Part shown: positions 26,001 through 39,018 of the stretch, one piece after another
Layout of the letters: every line of letters starts with the position of its first letter
Position numbering within the stretch: position 1 is the first letter of the stretch
Origin: Malus domestica
Taxonomy: Eukaryota > Streptophyta > Magnoliopsida > Rosales > Rosaceae
Length of the DNA stretch: 64,000 bases
Direction of reading: 5' to 3'
NCBI RefSeq assembly: GCF_042453785.1
Contig: NC_091670.1
Location: 34,731,501-34,795,500, forward strand
The notes under the pieces: generated by a model
Databases searched by the model: none
What the model was told of the DNA's origin: nothing
Seen by the model: the letters and a program-made list of their open reading frames with translations, nothing else
Translations under genes and position numbers: made by a program

Positions 26001-26639
26001 TCATTCCAACATGAAGTTTTGAAATTTTATGAATTCGTATTCTGTTTTTTCAACTATTTAGTTATTCGCTAAACTGGTGAGTGACAAGCGTAAGACTCAT
26101 ATATATGTCAGTATAAAAGTCACATTCACATAACGTGGACCAAAACCCAAACAACACCGTATATGTGTTAGTATAGAAGCCACATTCACATAACATGGAC
26201 CAATATATGGAGTCTTTAACCAATGCTTCTTATTCCCTAACAACACCCAATGACATGCTTTAGGCCCAATGGAATAGTGTACGTGAATCATTAAATTTAA
26301 CGGAAGATTATATGGTCAAATACATGGAAGAGACGAAGCAATACGATTTTAAAATTTAATATTATAATGCGAGAAAATTAAATTTAAAGGTGAAAATGTG
26401 TCCAATATTTGATTTCACTTTACCTCTTATGAAAAATATGACGTTTAAAATCATTCACTTTACCTCAGGATCATTGGAGCTTTGATTGCCCACACGCGTC
26501 GCCAAGCCAATAGCATAGTCTATCGTTTGGCTCGCTATGCCCTCCATAACGCCCCTCCTGTTTGCTCTTGGTTTGAGTAACCCCCAGATTTCATTTCCCA
26601 TTTGCTAGTCAATGATTGTAATGGTCCTGGGCATCACCT
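23033..26639. other. Gene-free AT-rich stretch with minor repeats
   Basis: No gene recognised. A local imperfect duplication (26097-26140 with 26159-26203) shares CACATTCACATAAC. A weak inverted pair around 25690-25760 and 25855-25925 may be an old MITE. Confidence 0.4.
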
Positions 26640-26642
26640 TTA

Positions 26643-27610
26643 GGGGGCGTTTGTTTGGCCTTGTTAACTAGGATTGGATTGGACTGGACTACTTACTAAC
26701 GTAGTCCCATGTTTGGTTTGTATTGGGACTAAGTTAAATGGGACTAAAGGGGACTCGCGTGGATTAGAGGTCACGCTAGGAGTTCTTAGTGAGACCCTCC
26801 ACAAACCACAGGACTCGCTAAGACCATTTCCGCTTTAGCCCCTTTCGCTTTGCCCCTGCTTCTTCTTCTCCACTCCCACATCCATTTTCATCTTCTTCCT
26901 CATCTCTGCTTCGTCCCTCTACAAGTTCTGGGCTACGTTCTTTTGGATCTCAAAGGAATTTGCTTTGATTTGCATATCGTTGGGAGGAAATGGGCATTGT
27001 GGCGGCGATTTGCTTCAAGCGTTGTCATGACTGCCGTGGATGCCAAGCCCTTGCAAGCTCAATTCCCAACGCTTCAACCCACAACGCATCAAGGCCTCTA
27101 ATACCCACTGCCGATTTGGTCTCCCCCACCATTTATAACATGCCGATAATTTTTTCCCGATCAAATCTTTGAAGAAAACTGCTCTATCCTCTCCAAGTTT
27201 CTTATTCTTCTGCAACCTCTCCCATCAGGTAAAGACGATTGCTTCTTTTTTTTTCCCTCAATTTTTTAATTTTTTTTTCGCATGGGTTTGCTTGGTGCTA
27301 TGTTGTTGCTGATTAGCGTCATCAAAAATTGGGAATTCTAAGGAAATTAATCAAAATATATAGTTTCTTGGTGGTATGTTGGTGCCATATTGTTGCTGAT
27401 TAGGGCCATTAGTTTTGTTAATATCGTAATGGAAAAGGAATTAAAATGGAACTATTTTTTTTTCTGTAAAAAAAAAAAAAGGAACTATTTTAGTCCGACA
27501 TTGTATCAAACGCTTCACTAAGTTAGTCTTGCTTTGTCTAGTCCAAGTCAGTCCAGCTTAGTCCCTGAAGCTAGTCCAGTCTGAGATAGTCCGGTGCAAC
27601 AAATGCACCA
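26643..27610 (+). mobile_element. Harbinger copy A: short non-autonomous PIF/Harbinger element
   Basis: Left end GGGGGCGTTTGTTTGGCC followed by GGACTGGACT-type subterminal repeats; right end of AGTCCAG-type repeats then CAACAAATGCACC. Both ends resemble those of copies B and C. TTA flanks it (26640-26642, 27611-27613), the PIF/Harbinger target. It is 968 bp with no transposase. The middle (26850-27230) has short frames of unknown origin, possibly a captured scrap. Confidence 0.8.
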
Positions 27611-27802
27611 TTAATGGCTTGCCTTCCTAGTTCCTACTGTGTAACCGACTTGCTTTAGTGAAATCTTCTATCGTTTCTATTAAAAAATGACTTGGGGCTA
27701 AAAATAAGAGGTTCATTGACATGGACCCAATATAAGGTAGTGGTCCGACCCGGCCCAGCCCGTTGAAGAGTCGAGTATACCAAACCAAAGGCTGCTATCT
27801 AA

Positions 27803-28642
27803 GGCCATTTCCAACCGAAGGGTCCAAAGGACCAAAAGGTCAAAAATAACCTGAAAACCGTCTCCAATTAAGGGCTAGGCCAGATTGCTGTGGAATTTGA
27901 GAGGGCCCCACGGAATCGGAAAGGGCTGGAGGGCTAGAAAGCTGGCTGCATGCAGCCAACCAGCCAGCCAGGGGCTGGTCAGAAAAAATGGAAATCTTGT
28001 CGGATCTAACCGACATGAATACGTTCATATAATTTAGTATAAATATATTACTATCAGTTATAATTTTTTTTAACAGTTTTATTATTATTTTTTAATTACA
28101 AAATTTTCCCCATAACTTCTATTTTTCATATTTTTTTTAATTCTATTTTTTCCTATAACTTTTATTTTACAAAATTTGTTTCATATATTTTTCTTAAATT
28201 CCATTTTTTCCTATAACTTCTATTTCATAAAATTTGTTTCATTTTATTTTAAATTCTATTTTTTTCCTATAACTTCCTAAATCATTATACAACATTAAAT
28301 TAAATTAAGTAACATGAAACAACATTAAACAATATGAAACAACATTAAATAACATTAACCAACATAAAAATTATACAACATAAAAAAAACATTTAATAAC
28401 ATGAAACTTAAGCAACATTTAAGTTGTAGTTTTTAAATAATAAATTATGTTTGGCCCTATGGTCCTTTGACCCTCGGTTGGAGACAGTTTTTTGTAACAG
28501 AGCTAAAACAAGTTCTCTGGCCCTTTAGCCCTCGGTTGAAGACGAAGACAAATATAACCATGTATTGTTTATTAAAATATTAATATCTTAGGGGACCATA
28601 GGACTAAACGAACCGTTTAGCCAGCCCTCGGTTGGAGATGCC
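27803..28642. mobile_element. Non-autonomous TIR element with (C)CATYTCCAACCGA ends
   Basis: Left end GGCCATTTCCAACCGAAGGG and right end complement GGCATCTCCAACCGAGGG are inverted. Internal copies of CCCTCGGTTGGAGAC near 28470 and 28530 suggest subterminal repeats. The centre is T-rich and non-coding. Superfamily not determined; no clear target duplication. Confidence 0.6.
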
Positions 28643-28706
28643 GACCCCAGACGTTGTTCGTTAACTCCAACCAGAACAGATAGAAACTTTGATCAGCAGA
28701 GAGGAG

Positions 28707-28745
28707 AGGGAGAGGGAGAGAAACAGAGGAGAGAGAGAGAGAGAG
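28707..28745. repeat. (GA)n microsatellite before the SDR pseudogene
   Basis: GA-rich run ending three bases before the ATG at 28749. Confidence 0.85.
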
Positions 28746-28748
28746 CAA

Positions 28749-30230
28749 TGGAGTCTCCCGTTCAAGGCGGAGGTACTGAGGGGAAAGGCTTGCTGACGGG
28801 AGGAGCATCAGGAATCGGGTACGAGATTTCGGTTCAGTTGGGCAAACATGGATGCTTCGATTGCCGTCATGGGCCCTCGTAAGCATGTCATTGACTCTGC
28901 TGTCGATGCCCTTCATTTCCAAGGCGTTTCTGTAATTTTCTCACTACCCATTTTTTTAACTGTAGTTTGCTCCAATTGTCATACGATCATCTGGGTATCT
29001 ATCAGTATCTTGTGTTGTGTGTTTTTTTCTTTGTTGTTGATTTTGTCTAACGGGTTTTGTTCAGTGATGCTTGTTTTCTGTTTGGTTGCTGAGAAAATTT
29101 AGGACAAAAATAAAGTTTATTTCAGCTGTTTGCTGTGTTTTCTGACCAAATATGCAACTGATTATATGCAGTGATGAATTTAACATTTCTTACATTATAT
29201 TGATTTAAATGTGCAAATTGCTCGTGTTTGCTGAGATATTGGGATTGTTGTATTTGTTGCAACCTATCGGATTTGAGGGCGATGTGCGCAGCTAGAGTTT
29301 TGGAATCGACAGTGAAGCATTTTGGTAGGTTTGACATCCTTGTGAATGCTGCAGCTGGAAATTTCCTTTGTCCCGTCGGAGGATGCATCCGCAAATGGAT
29401 TTCGAACAGGTTCAATCTCTACGAGCATCAAAACATAGCTAGTTTAATTTTACGGATTCTTGTTCCGTAAATTGGTTCCTGCAGATATAGACATAGACGC
29501 CGTTGACACTTTCAGAGTGTGTCACGAAGCGCTCAAGTATCTTAAGAAAGGGGCATCGGGGAAGAAGAACTCGTCTGCTGGTGGATCAGTAATAAACACA
29601 AAGCGCGACGTTGCACAATACAGCTACTTGGTATCAGATTCATGTGTCTGCAGCAAAGGTTTGTTAAGTCATCGAAACCTTTGGTATGTCTTCGCTCACG
29701 CGTGTACATTTCATCTGTCTGTGACCGTCCTGATTGAATCGGATTCCTCTAATGTTGCCAGGCAGCCGTCGATAGCATTACGAGAAGCTTGGCGTTATAG
29801 TGAACGGTATTGCACCAGGACCTATTGGTGACACTGCTGTCTTCAGTAAACTTTTACCTCAGGAGATGCTGAGCAAACCCAAAGAGCAGATTCTTGTGTC
29901 TAAAGTAGGGCAGAAATGGGATATTGCTATGGCTGCTCTGTATCCTTCATCCGATGCAGGTTCGAATTGATCTTCGTCGTTAAATTATCTTTTCCAAAAA
30001 CAATCGATCGATGCTATGGTTCTTTCGGATTTCTCGCGTGGAGACACGATCTTATTCATTTGTTTGGTGCTGGAAGGAAAATACATCAACGGAACAACAT
30101 TGGTTGTAGACGGGGGAGAGTGGCTGACCAAACCCGCATAGTCCGAAAATTGGCAGTGAAGCAAGCTTCCCGAGCTGTGGAGCGAAGGTCTAGAGACAAA
30201 CCAGTTGGTATTGCTAAGAGCAAGCTCTAA
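28749..30230 (+). pseudogene. Unprocessed pseudogene of peroxisomal 2,4-dienoyl-CoA reductase (SDR family)
   Basis: Intact relatives reduce 2,4-dienoyl-CoA esters with NADPH during peroxisomal beta-oxidation of unsaturated fatty acids. Recognisable pieces in order are MESP..., TGGASGIGYEIS (Rossmann glycine motif), ASIAVMGPRKHVIDSAVDAL, VKHFGRFDILVNAAAGNFL, CHEALKYLKKG, TWYQIHVSAAK, NGIAPGPIGDTAVFSKLLP, KVGQKWDIAMAALY, TLVVDGGEWLTKP and a C-terminal SKL. These pieces fall in different frames. Breaks are visible near 28853, 29290, 29372, 29603 and 30138, plus a missing stretch after SITRSLAL near 29800. Intron-like sequence remains between the blocks, so it arose by DNA duplication rather than retroposition. 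The ending SKL is a type 1 peroxisomal signal. A functional parent gene is expected elsewhere. Confidence 0.85.
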
Positions 30231-30528
30231 ATAATTCCATTTCGAGCGCTACGTTTTCGCTCGACATCAAAGTAAATTCATTGCCAAAGTGAATTCCCTG
30301 TGGAGAACTTGGAAAGATTCATGGACACAACTTATAAATGTAACAGTAGTTATAGCAGGTGCCAGTCAAACAGGAGAGATCCAAGAGAAGAACAAACTCG
30401 ATCGTGTAATATTCGTTGGGTTAAGAGAACTTAAGCACAATTTCGCAATACCAACGATTAAAAAGTTCCACATTCCCTCCATTCTTATACGAATTGATGC
30501 TGATTTTCTTAATGGCTGCATATAATTC

Positions 30529-31130
30529 GGCTTTTTAGCCAAAATAATCCATGAGATTTGCATAACGTCACTTTGGTCCCTAAGATTGAAAATCAATAGA
30601 AATGGTCATTGAGATTGTCTACCATCCATTATTTTTGTCATTCCGTTAAAAACTCCGTTAAGTGGTCCCAGGGCTCATACTGGAAACTGAGATTTTTGGC
30701 CGGAAGTTTAGGCAATTTTCAAAGTTTCGTAACTCAATTGCTTCTTAACTGAATTCGACCCATAATATATCAAAATGAAGATAGGAAAGTGTTGAACAAG
30801 ATTATACCTATTTGAAAGTCTAATGGTTGCTGGAGATGGCCAAAAAATAACTTGAAAGGTGACTGGTCCGCATTTTGAAAATAGTCTGAAAGGTGACTTT
30901 CCTATCTTCATTTTGATATATTATGGATTGAATTTGATTAAGAAACGATTGAGTTACAAAGTTTTGAAAATTACCCAAACTTCCGGTCAAAAATCTCAGT
31001 TTCCGGTATGAACTCCAGGACCACCTAAAGGAGTTTTTAAAGGATTGACCAAAATAATAAATGATGGACAATCTCAGGGACTAAAATGATATGTTATGCA
31101 AATCTCATGAACCATTTTGGCTAAAAAGCC
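30529..31130. mobile_element. Mutator-like hairpin element with a perfect 10-bp duplication
   Basis: Inverted arms begin GGCTTTTTAGCCAAAAT and extend for about 250 bp each around a short middle. The duplication CATATAATTC is exact at 30519-30528 and 31131-31140. 602 bp, non-coding. A related right half lies at about 37840-38122. Confidence 0.82.
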
Positions 31131-31140
31131 CATATAATTC

Positions 31141-32324
31141 TCATCCGTCCAGAACAACCGCAACAATGAAATAAGCATTAAGTTACGAACATTATATGGC
31201 ATGCATCCCCAAGGATTTCGACATATAAATGATCTTGTACACACCCTCGATCTGTCGGTAACTGTTTTTTGTTTACATTTGAGGGAATCGAACCTAAACC
31301 TATCCTAATCCTAACCCATTATAGCTAACCTCTAAGGCTTCATCATAAAGCAAAACCAACCAAACGGTAGAGATCTCGAATTATGAAAACTATTTGAAAA
31401 GATTCAAATGGAATCAAGATCCCCAGGAGACATGCTTTACCTAAAGAATACTCCACCATGGACTTTTGGAGGAACACTAGTTTCACAAACAGAAAATACG
31501 CAACCATCTATAAGATTAGATTAAGGCAATAAACCTACCCGTAATATACAAAAAAATTGGAAGGTCTGTAGGCTTACTTGTTGATCATCAAGATCAAAAC
31601 CGCTAACGCTAGAGACCCTGTAAGACAATCAAATATCCGTAAGAGTGGTACTTGGCCAATGTGTTCTACTCAATTATTAGCGGTCCATCCAAACCAACAA
31701 TGCTACTGTATAGTCAAGTGGCAATCGATGTAGAATTAGTTTTAGCTGTCTATGTCCATACAATAAACGAAGAGATACAGAACTTCTGAATATTGGACTA
31801 AACTTACACTAATAAACAGTGCTACCAGGCATACAATCCAAACAGGAATGCAAACTACTAAGAGAACTGGCTCCTTCTGTTAAGATGATATTAACGTCTT
31901 TAGCTTCGGGTTCACGTTTATATTTTCTAAACAACCTGACCCATAGAATATGGTTAGGACAAAATACAAGATAGCATCACAAGATTAAGGAAGCTGTAAC
32001 AACTAATTTTATTAATGAATCTCGACACTCAGACTTTGGATGTCGAAGTTTAGAATTAATCTGTTGACATTTAACAGTGTGCAATTACATAAGAAAAGTT
32101 TTCCGACATTCATCACAGCACGAAAACTATAATCCCGAACAATTAATGCAATTCAACTAGCTCAAATGTTTATTAAGCAAAAAAAGAATTAAGAAATAAA
32201 CATGTATATGTATCCACAGAGAAACTAAACTCAATTCCATCAAAGTTGTTTTTTTTTTTTCCTTTCAGGCATTTAGTACACAGAAACTTACACATTCAAT
32301 TTAAGCAATGTTGTTCCTTTAGCA
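31141..32324. other. Intergenic DNA and probable 3' UTR of the membrane-protein gene
   Basis: No coding frame. The first couple of hundred bases below 32324 probably hold the 3' UTR of the minus-strand gene. A poly-T run is at 32249-32260. Confidence 0.4.
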
Positions 32325-33287
32325 TCAGACATCCAAGTTTTCCATCTGAATGCTGCTCTTGAGAGGCACATACTCTCCAAGATAGCCGCCGAGATGATCG
32401 TGCAAGGCGCTCTTGTCAATCTCCTGGTGATGATAACTCTTGCAGACATAGTAAAACACACTCTGCAATAGCAATCCAACCAAATTCACAATCACCAGCA
32501 CACCCACCAAAAACCCACCAACCACAATCCTTACAAAAACCCCATAATCCTCCCCGCCGTGAACCACCACCGACCCGAAAACGGCACCGATGACCGCGCA
32601 GAGGGTCAAGTAGCCGAAAACGAGGACGAAGGCCATCCCAACCTTCCCTTTAAGGAGCTCATAGCTCTTCTTCATGGCGGCGAACCCGTAGACGGGCTCG
32701 AGGACGGAGACGACGCTGGCCAAGTGCCAGAGGGCGGTGATGTAGACATGGACGACGAGGAAGAGGAGGAAGATGACAATGGCGGAGAAGAGGAGGAGAA
32801 AGGGGTTATGGGTATCGATGGCGAGGATGAGGAGGATGAGGAAGCCGACGAAGACGAAATTGTAGCAGACCATGAGGAGGGAGACCCAGAGGAAAGTGAT
32901 GAAGAGGCGCTTGAAGACTTTGGGGATGGCGGAGAGGGTGTTGGAGAAGGAGACGGGTTTGGAGGTGTAGAGGGAGGCGGCGGTGAAGACGACGGCGGCG
33001 GTGGAGAGGAGGGAGAAGGCGAAGAGGAAGATGAGGTAGCAGAATTGGAAGAGGAGGAGGAGGGACCATTTGTGGTGGAGCTGGGCGGGGTCGGTGGAGG
33101 AGGCTTGGAGCTGGTTGAGGAGGGGGTGGGTGAAGAGGGAATGGGCGAGGATGGCGAAGGAGAGAGGGAAAATTAGGGTTAGGGTTATGAGGTAGAAGGT
33201 TTTGGGGGACTGTTTGGGGATGGAGGTGGATTCTCTGAAGATGTCTGGGATGGTCAGAAATTGGAGCTCCTCCGGCGCCAGATCCAT
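32325..33287 (-). CDS. Six-span plant membrane protein of unknown function, intronless
   Basis: 320 codons in one exon, from ATG at 33287 to the stop at 32325. A short soluble N-terminus (MDLAPEELQFLTIPDIFRES) is followed by long hydrophobic blocks at roughly residues 30-50, 75-105, 127-155, 160-188, 218-240 and 250-280, and a soluble tail. Between them sit conserved-looking loops such as SVVSVLEPVYGFAAMKKSYELLKGK. It matches my memory of a conserved plant family, some members of which are labelled polyadenylate-binding protein 1-B-binding protein; that label tells little about function. The G+C-rich coding sequence contrasts with its surroundings. The long acidic frame on the opposite strand (32559-33176) is a shadow. 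The leader carries GA microsatellites. Confidence 0.88.
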   Translation of the reverse strand: MDLAPEELQFLTIPDIFRESTSIPKQSPKTFYLITLTLIFPLSFAILAHSLFTHPLLNQLQASSTDPAQLHHKWSLLLLFQFCYLIFLFAFSLLSTAAVVFTAASLYTSKPVSFSNTLSAIPKVFKRLFITFLWVSLLMVCYNFVFVGFLILLILAIDTHNPFLLLFSAIVIFLLFLVVHVYITALWHLASVVSVLEPVYGFAAMKKSYELLKGKVGMAFVLVFGYLTLCAVIGAVFGSVVVHGGEDYGVFVRIVVGGFLVGVLVIVNLVGLLLQSVFYYVCKSYHHQEIDKSALHDHLGGYLGEYVPLKSSIQMENLDV

Positions 33288-33338
33288 TGATTGCAGGAAA
33301 AAGAAAACTTTTGATTGATTGGGTGTTTGAGTTTTAGA

Positions 33339-33386
33339 GAGAGAGAGAGAGAGAGAGATGGTGAGCCCAAGATCTTATTTTTAGGA

Positions 33387-33428
<42 letters not shown>
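33339..33428. repeat. Two (GA)n microsatellites in the leader of the membrane-protein gene
   Basis: GA runs at about 33339-33358 and 33390-33428, 50-140 bp upstream of the start codon at 33287. Confidence 0.9.
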
Positions 33429-33432
<4 letters not shown>

Positions 33433-34510
33433 ATGAGAGATTGGGGAAGAAAGGAAGGAAGAAGGAAGGACTGAAGAAGATGGTGGCAGAAGAGCGGTAA
33501 TTATTTTATTTATTTAATTTTTGATGTAGATGTAATGTGGTTGTGACACGTGCGTAATATTTGGGGACATTATCTTTATTTTATTGTTTTGTTTGTAAAA
33601 GGAGGAATTTAAAGTTTTAAACGTTTGTTGTGAATTGTGAAATATTGATATAGAAACAAGAACCAAGATAACTAATCTCTAGTCCTAATTTCAGTATACA
33701 TATATATTCAGGGCACGTTTGTTTGACAGGATTAGCAAGGCTTGGACTGGACTAGACTATAGTCCTGTGTTTGGTGTGCAACCGGATTGGCTTTAATGGG
33801 CTTAGGTGGGACTCGCTCGGATTACACGCCTCCTTACGAGTTCTTAACGAAGAACCCCAATTTTGGGCGGACTCGTAAGCACGGAGAGAAAACCGCGAGG
33901 ATCTCCAACGTCCTGCTCGTCCTCATCTCTGCGAGGATCCCCAACGTCCCTCGTCCTGCTCGTCGCTCGTCGTCGATCTTGCCCTGCTTCCTCGTCGTCG
34001 TCCTCCTCACCCTCATCGACGAAAGCTTCTCGTTGGTGCCCAAGTTGAGGTAATGCCGCCTTCTTCCAGCTTTTTTGTTTCTGGGTTTTTGAGAAATTCG
34101 GGTTTTTGGGCTGTGATCCTCGTCTATTTTGGGGATTTTTTATTTTTGGAATTTTTTTATGGGTCAATTCGAATTTTTTGATAGTTTATGAAGTCAATTA
34201 AGCTGATTGTTGAATGTTTTGGACTCGAAGAGGCATGCATGGTAGCCGATTGCACTGGTTTTTGGTAAAATGTTTTTTTTTCTTTAATTTGCTGCAACAT
34301 TCACTACTTTGCTGGCGGCCGTCGTAAGCACCCTAGGCGCCGCCGCTGGTTTTCTGTTAAATGGGTTTTTTTCTTTATTTGAGTTATTTTTGTTTTTGTG
34401 GGGAAGAAGATTGGTAGATGATGTGGTCCAATCTGGGAACCAATGCATTTTCTTAAACGGCTGAGATTGAAAGACTGATTTGGCCTGGTAGAGCATCCAA
34501 GTAAAAATTT

Positions 34511-35534
<1,024 letters not shown>

Positions 35535-35535
<1 letters not shown>

Positions 35536-35602
35536 GGGCAATCAAACCGGAACTCAAGAAAGTGTTCGTCCAAAGCCTTTTAAGCGACAACGCAAGCGGA
35601 TG
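35535..35602 (+). pseudogene. Last codons of the Harbinger Myb-like gene, left behind in copy B
   Basis: Reads RAIKPELKKVFVQSLLSDNASG then TGA. It is identical but for one residue to the C-terminus of the copy C gene (55758-56748). The rest of the gene is deleted. Confidence 0.85.
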
Positions 35603-36236
35603 AGGATTTTGGCTAATGTTAACATGGATGTATTTTACTAATGTTAACATGGATGTATTTTATTAATCATACAATCTTATGTTATGGCTTATAACTTAGC
35701 TTTGCACTAGTATTTTGGCTTATGTTAACTAGCCATTTTGTAAATTATGGAGATCTATTTTGGCTAATGTTAACTAATGTTAACTAAGATTTTCTAAATT
35801 ATGGAGATCTTCTTATGTACTTGTATTTGTTGAAGTTGCATGTATTGGGCACTATTATTTTTCTTCTGTTGGGTGATAGAGTTTAAACCAAGCTACATTT
35901 GCAAATTAAACCCAATTCTATTAGCAGGTAATAGAAACAAAACAATTGTCAATTTTTTTTAAGATTCATAATATACATGGCAAAAATATGCTCCAATTAA
36001 CCCATATCATGAGATTTGTAGCATTACTTTATTACACAATGGCAAAAATTTGTAGTCCTAGTCTAAGCAAACACAAATCTGGTGAACAGTACTGTTTTTC
36101 TTATCCTGCTTCTTAGTCCGACATTACACCAAACGCTTCACTAAATTAGTCCAGCTTAGTCCAGTCTAAGCCAGTCCAGCTTAGTCCCGGCAACTAGTCC
36201 AGTCCGAGACAGTCCGGCGCAACAAACGCACCCTCA

Positions 36237-36838
36237 AGGTTTTGAAAGCGCTAGGCACCAGAGGTGCTGGATTGCGGCTTAGGCGAATTAAACGAATTTA
36301 TGTAAATTTATTATATATTGTATAAATAAGTGTCTATTTATATTTAAAAATAATTATTATTATTTTGAGATATATAAAATAATAAAATAAAATGGCATAT
36401 AGATTAGAAAGTATTAGAACATATTGAAAACATGGGAATCAGAATATAATGAGTGTTCAATAAGTCTCTTACAATGTATTAAAAAAATAAAAATGAACTG
36501 AAAGTTATCTATTTTATTATTTTGAGATATATAAAATAATAAAATAAAATGGCATATAGATTAGAAAGTATTAGAACATATTGAAAACATGGGAATCAGA
36601 ATATAATGAGTGTTCAATAAGTCTCTTACAATGTATTAAAAAAATAAAAATGAACTGAAAGTTATCTATTTTATGTTTAAATAAGAGTCGCAGCTTAAGT
36701 AGGTGCCTAGATGGGTTAGGCGCCTAGCAGGTTAGGCGCTTAAGCAGATTTAGACGTCATTTCATGATTTACAAATATCTAGACATTAATCAGTGAGGTG
36801 ACCAGAGCCTAGCCCTAAGCGCTAATATTTAAAACAAT
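36237..36838. mobile_element. Probable hAT-like MITE beside copy B
   Basis: GTTTTGAAAGCGCTAGGCAC on the left and the complement of GCGCTAATATTTAAAACA on the right form imperfect inverted ends. Both subterminal regions are rich in TTAGGCG/GGCGCCTA motifs. It starts right at the end of copy B and contains a 157-bp tandem duplication. Target duplication not established. Confidence 0.5.
36361..36674. repeat. 157-bp perfect tandem duplication
   Basis: The unit beginning near 36361 is repeated from 36518. The two units look identical throughout by eye, so the duplication is recent or an assembly product. Confidence 0.9.
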
Positions 36839-37435
36839 GCATGTATTTGCATTAGGCAAATTGATTAATGTTGTGTGTTTCGCTCAAGTTATGAGCATTC
36901 TGTAAAACAGAAAATATTAGAATCGAGCCCAATCATTGTAGCTACCATGTTATATCAAACTCAATCGATGCTGCTATGACCCAACTATCTTGCGGTTTCA
37001 ATTCAGTTCCAATTTGCAAGTCGGATCAATGCAGATGCAGTTACCATATTAGATTCGAACCTAATCAATGTAGTTACTTTTCGTTTATCTCAATATCTTG
37101 TAGTTTCAATTTGGATCTAATTTGTAAGTCGGGATTGACCTAATGGATAGGACATTCTTCTTTTAACTCTATTTCCATGTTCTTTTAGTTTAGTTTAGAG
37201 TAGTATTACCGTTTACAAACATTCTAGTATATGTGGATCCAAAATGACACGGCACACCTCTTTAGAACAACAAATGTGTTAATTTTTTAGCGTTAATAAA
37301 ATTATTGAATCTTTGTGAGAATCTAGAATTTCAAGTCAATTTATGCCACTTATATCAACTATCAAGTTTTTTTTTTTTTTTTTTTTTTTGACAAATGATA
37401 ATAGTGGTTTAAATTGTTAGATATTAGGTGAAAGG
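36839..37435. other. Intergenic DNA, no gene
   Basis: Contains a 23-bp T run (about 37369-37391) next to GACAAATGATAATAGTGG, possibly the tail of a SINE read backwards. Nothing else is recognised. Confidence 0.35.
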
Positions 37436-38122
37436 GAAAATTGGGTAAACTTACCGGAAACTGGGTAAACTTTAAACGTTCATAACTTCTTCAATACTCA
37501 ACGAAATTGAGTGATTAAAAAAATCATACTTTTCAACGAGAAAAAGAGAATGGTACCTTTCTTGATGGCTAATTCGCCATGGTTTGGCTGAAAAAACGGC
37601 TCGAAAGTGGCTACTCGAGACCAAGACGGCCACTTTCGAGCAGTTTTTTGGCCAAACTACTGCGATTTAGCCATCACAAAAGGTACCATTCTCTTTGTCT
37701 CGTTGAGATGTATGATTTTTGTTTTTGAATCACTCGATTTGATCGAGTATTGAAGAAGTTACAAACGTTTAAAGTTTACTCAGTTTCCGACGAATTTTCC
37801 AGTTTTTCCGCGGACCAGTCCACCTTTTAGGCCATATCCGGCAATTTTTGGGCTTATAATCTTGTTCTACATTTTCCTATCTTCATTTTGATATATTATG
37901 GGTCGAATTTGGTTAAGAAACGATTGAGTTACGAAACTTTGAAAATTGCCCAAATTTCTGGCTAAGAGCTATAGGACACTTAACGGAGTTTTTAACAGAA
38001 TGATCAAAATAATGGATGGTGGACAATCTCAGGGACCATGTGTATGTATTTTCAATCTCAAGAACCAAAGTGATGTATTATGCAAATCTTAGGAACTATT
38101 TTGGCTAAAAGCCAACATAAAA
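37436..38122. mobile_element. Composite hairpin plus half of a MULE-like element
   Basis: 37440-37800 is a hairpin whose arms (about 165 bp each) share CTTTAAACGTT and GGTACCATTCTCTT in inverse order around an ACTCGAGACCAAGACGG centre. 37840-38122 matches the right half of the element at 30529-31130 and ends in TTTTGGCTAAAAGCC. The left MULE end is not seen, so this is a rearranged or distinct family member. Confidence 0.6.
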
Positions 38123-38657
38123 TTATCAAGTATTTGGGGGCTATCTCCGGGGAGGAAAAAGTTATTGGGCCTTTGGATCTTTAAACAACAAAGCCTATAG
38201 TTACTAGGCCCAAATATTTTGCGTAGGTTCCCGCTGTGCAATTTCATTTTGTCATTTCTCTCCAATTTCTATAAACCAAGTGTTTTTTCTTTTTTTTTTT
38301 TTGTCAAAAAAGTAAAAGTTTATTTTTTTTGCCAAAAAAAATAAAATTAACTCTTACACAAACACCAAGTAAATTTCTTAAACGGTCATTATAGCAAGCA
38401 TCACCAATACATTGAAATATCCACATAAAATAAAATCGAACACATAATAACGGTTTTCATTCTTACATGCCCGTTTGTGTGCGATAAGAGAAACAAACAT
38501 ATTCAAGATTTTCTTCTTTCTTGCATGTTCTATCTTTTGCATGCTCGTCTAATTAACATATATTGACCGTTTCTTTACTTCTCCCACTAGTTTCCTTAAC
38601 TGGTTTATGTTCATCCCTTACCGTTAAGTTTTCGAATTCCAGTACTTATGGCAGCCA

Positions 38658-38660
<3 letters not shown>

Positions 38661-38706
<46 letters not shown>
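38661..38706. repeat. (AT)n microsatellite
   Basis: Pure AT run of about 46 bp. Confidence 0.95.
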
Positions 38707-38708
<2 letters not shown>

Positions 38709-38712
38709 ATTG

Positions 38713-39018
38713 TTGGAGAGAAGATATTTGCGCTTGGCAGCCTATCGAAATAGAACCCAAGTTCGAACACGGTAATGCTCATGCTACATTATTGCACACA
38801 ATACCCAAAGAAGAATAATAATTTGTTGATTACATTTGAGTTAGAGACGATGTTTTTGAGAGAAATTTTGGAATAATTAACAATTGGATGTGCTAATTGA
38901 ATGATATACTAAAATGTAGACGTATTACTTGTATACTACTGCAAAAAATTTCCATAGATACATAATAAGTTTGCTTACCAATCACAATTGTACCACTTGT
39001 ACACAGCCATAGGGTATC
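38713..39018 (+). repeat. 306-bp direct repeat, copy 1
   Basis: Apparently identical, base for base, to 40492-40797. Starts TTGGAGAGAAGATATTTGCG and ends CATAGGGTATC. No coding capacity and no TG...CA ends. Confidence 0.9.

Noticed and set aside
32559..33176. 205-residue acidic Glu/Asp/Gly-rich frame on the plus strand
   Set aside because: It is the antisense shadow of the six-span membrane protein gene; its composition follows from the GC-rich coding strand.
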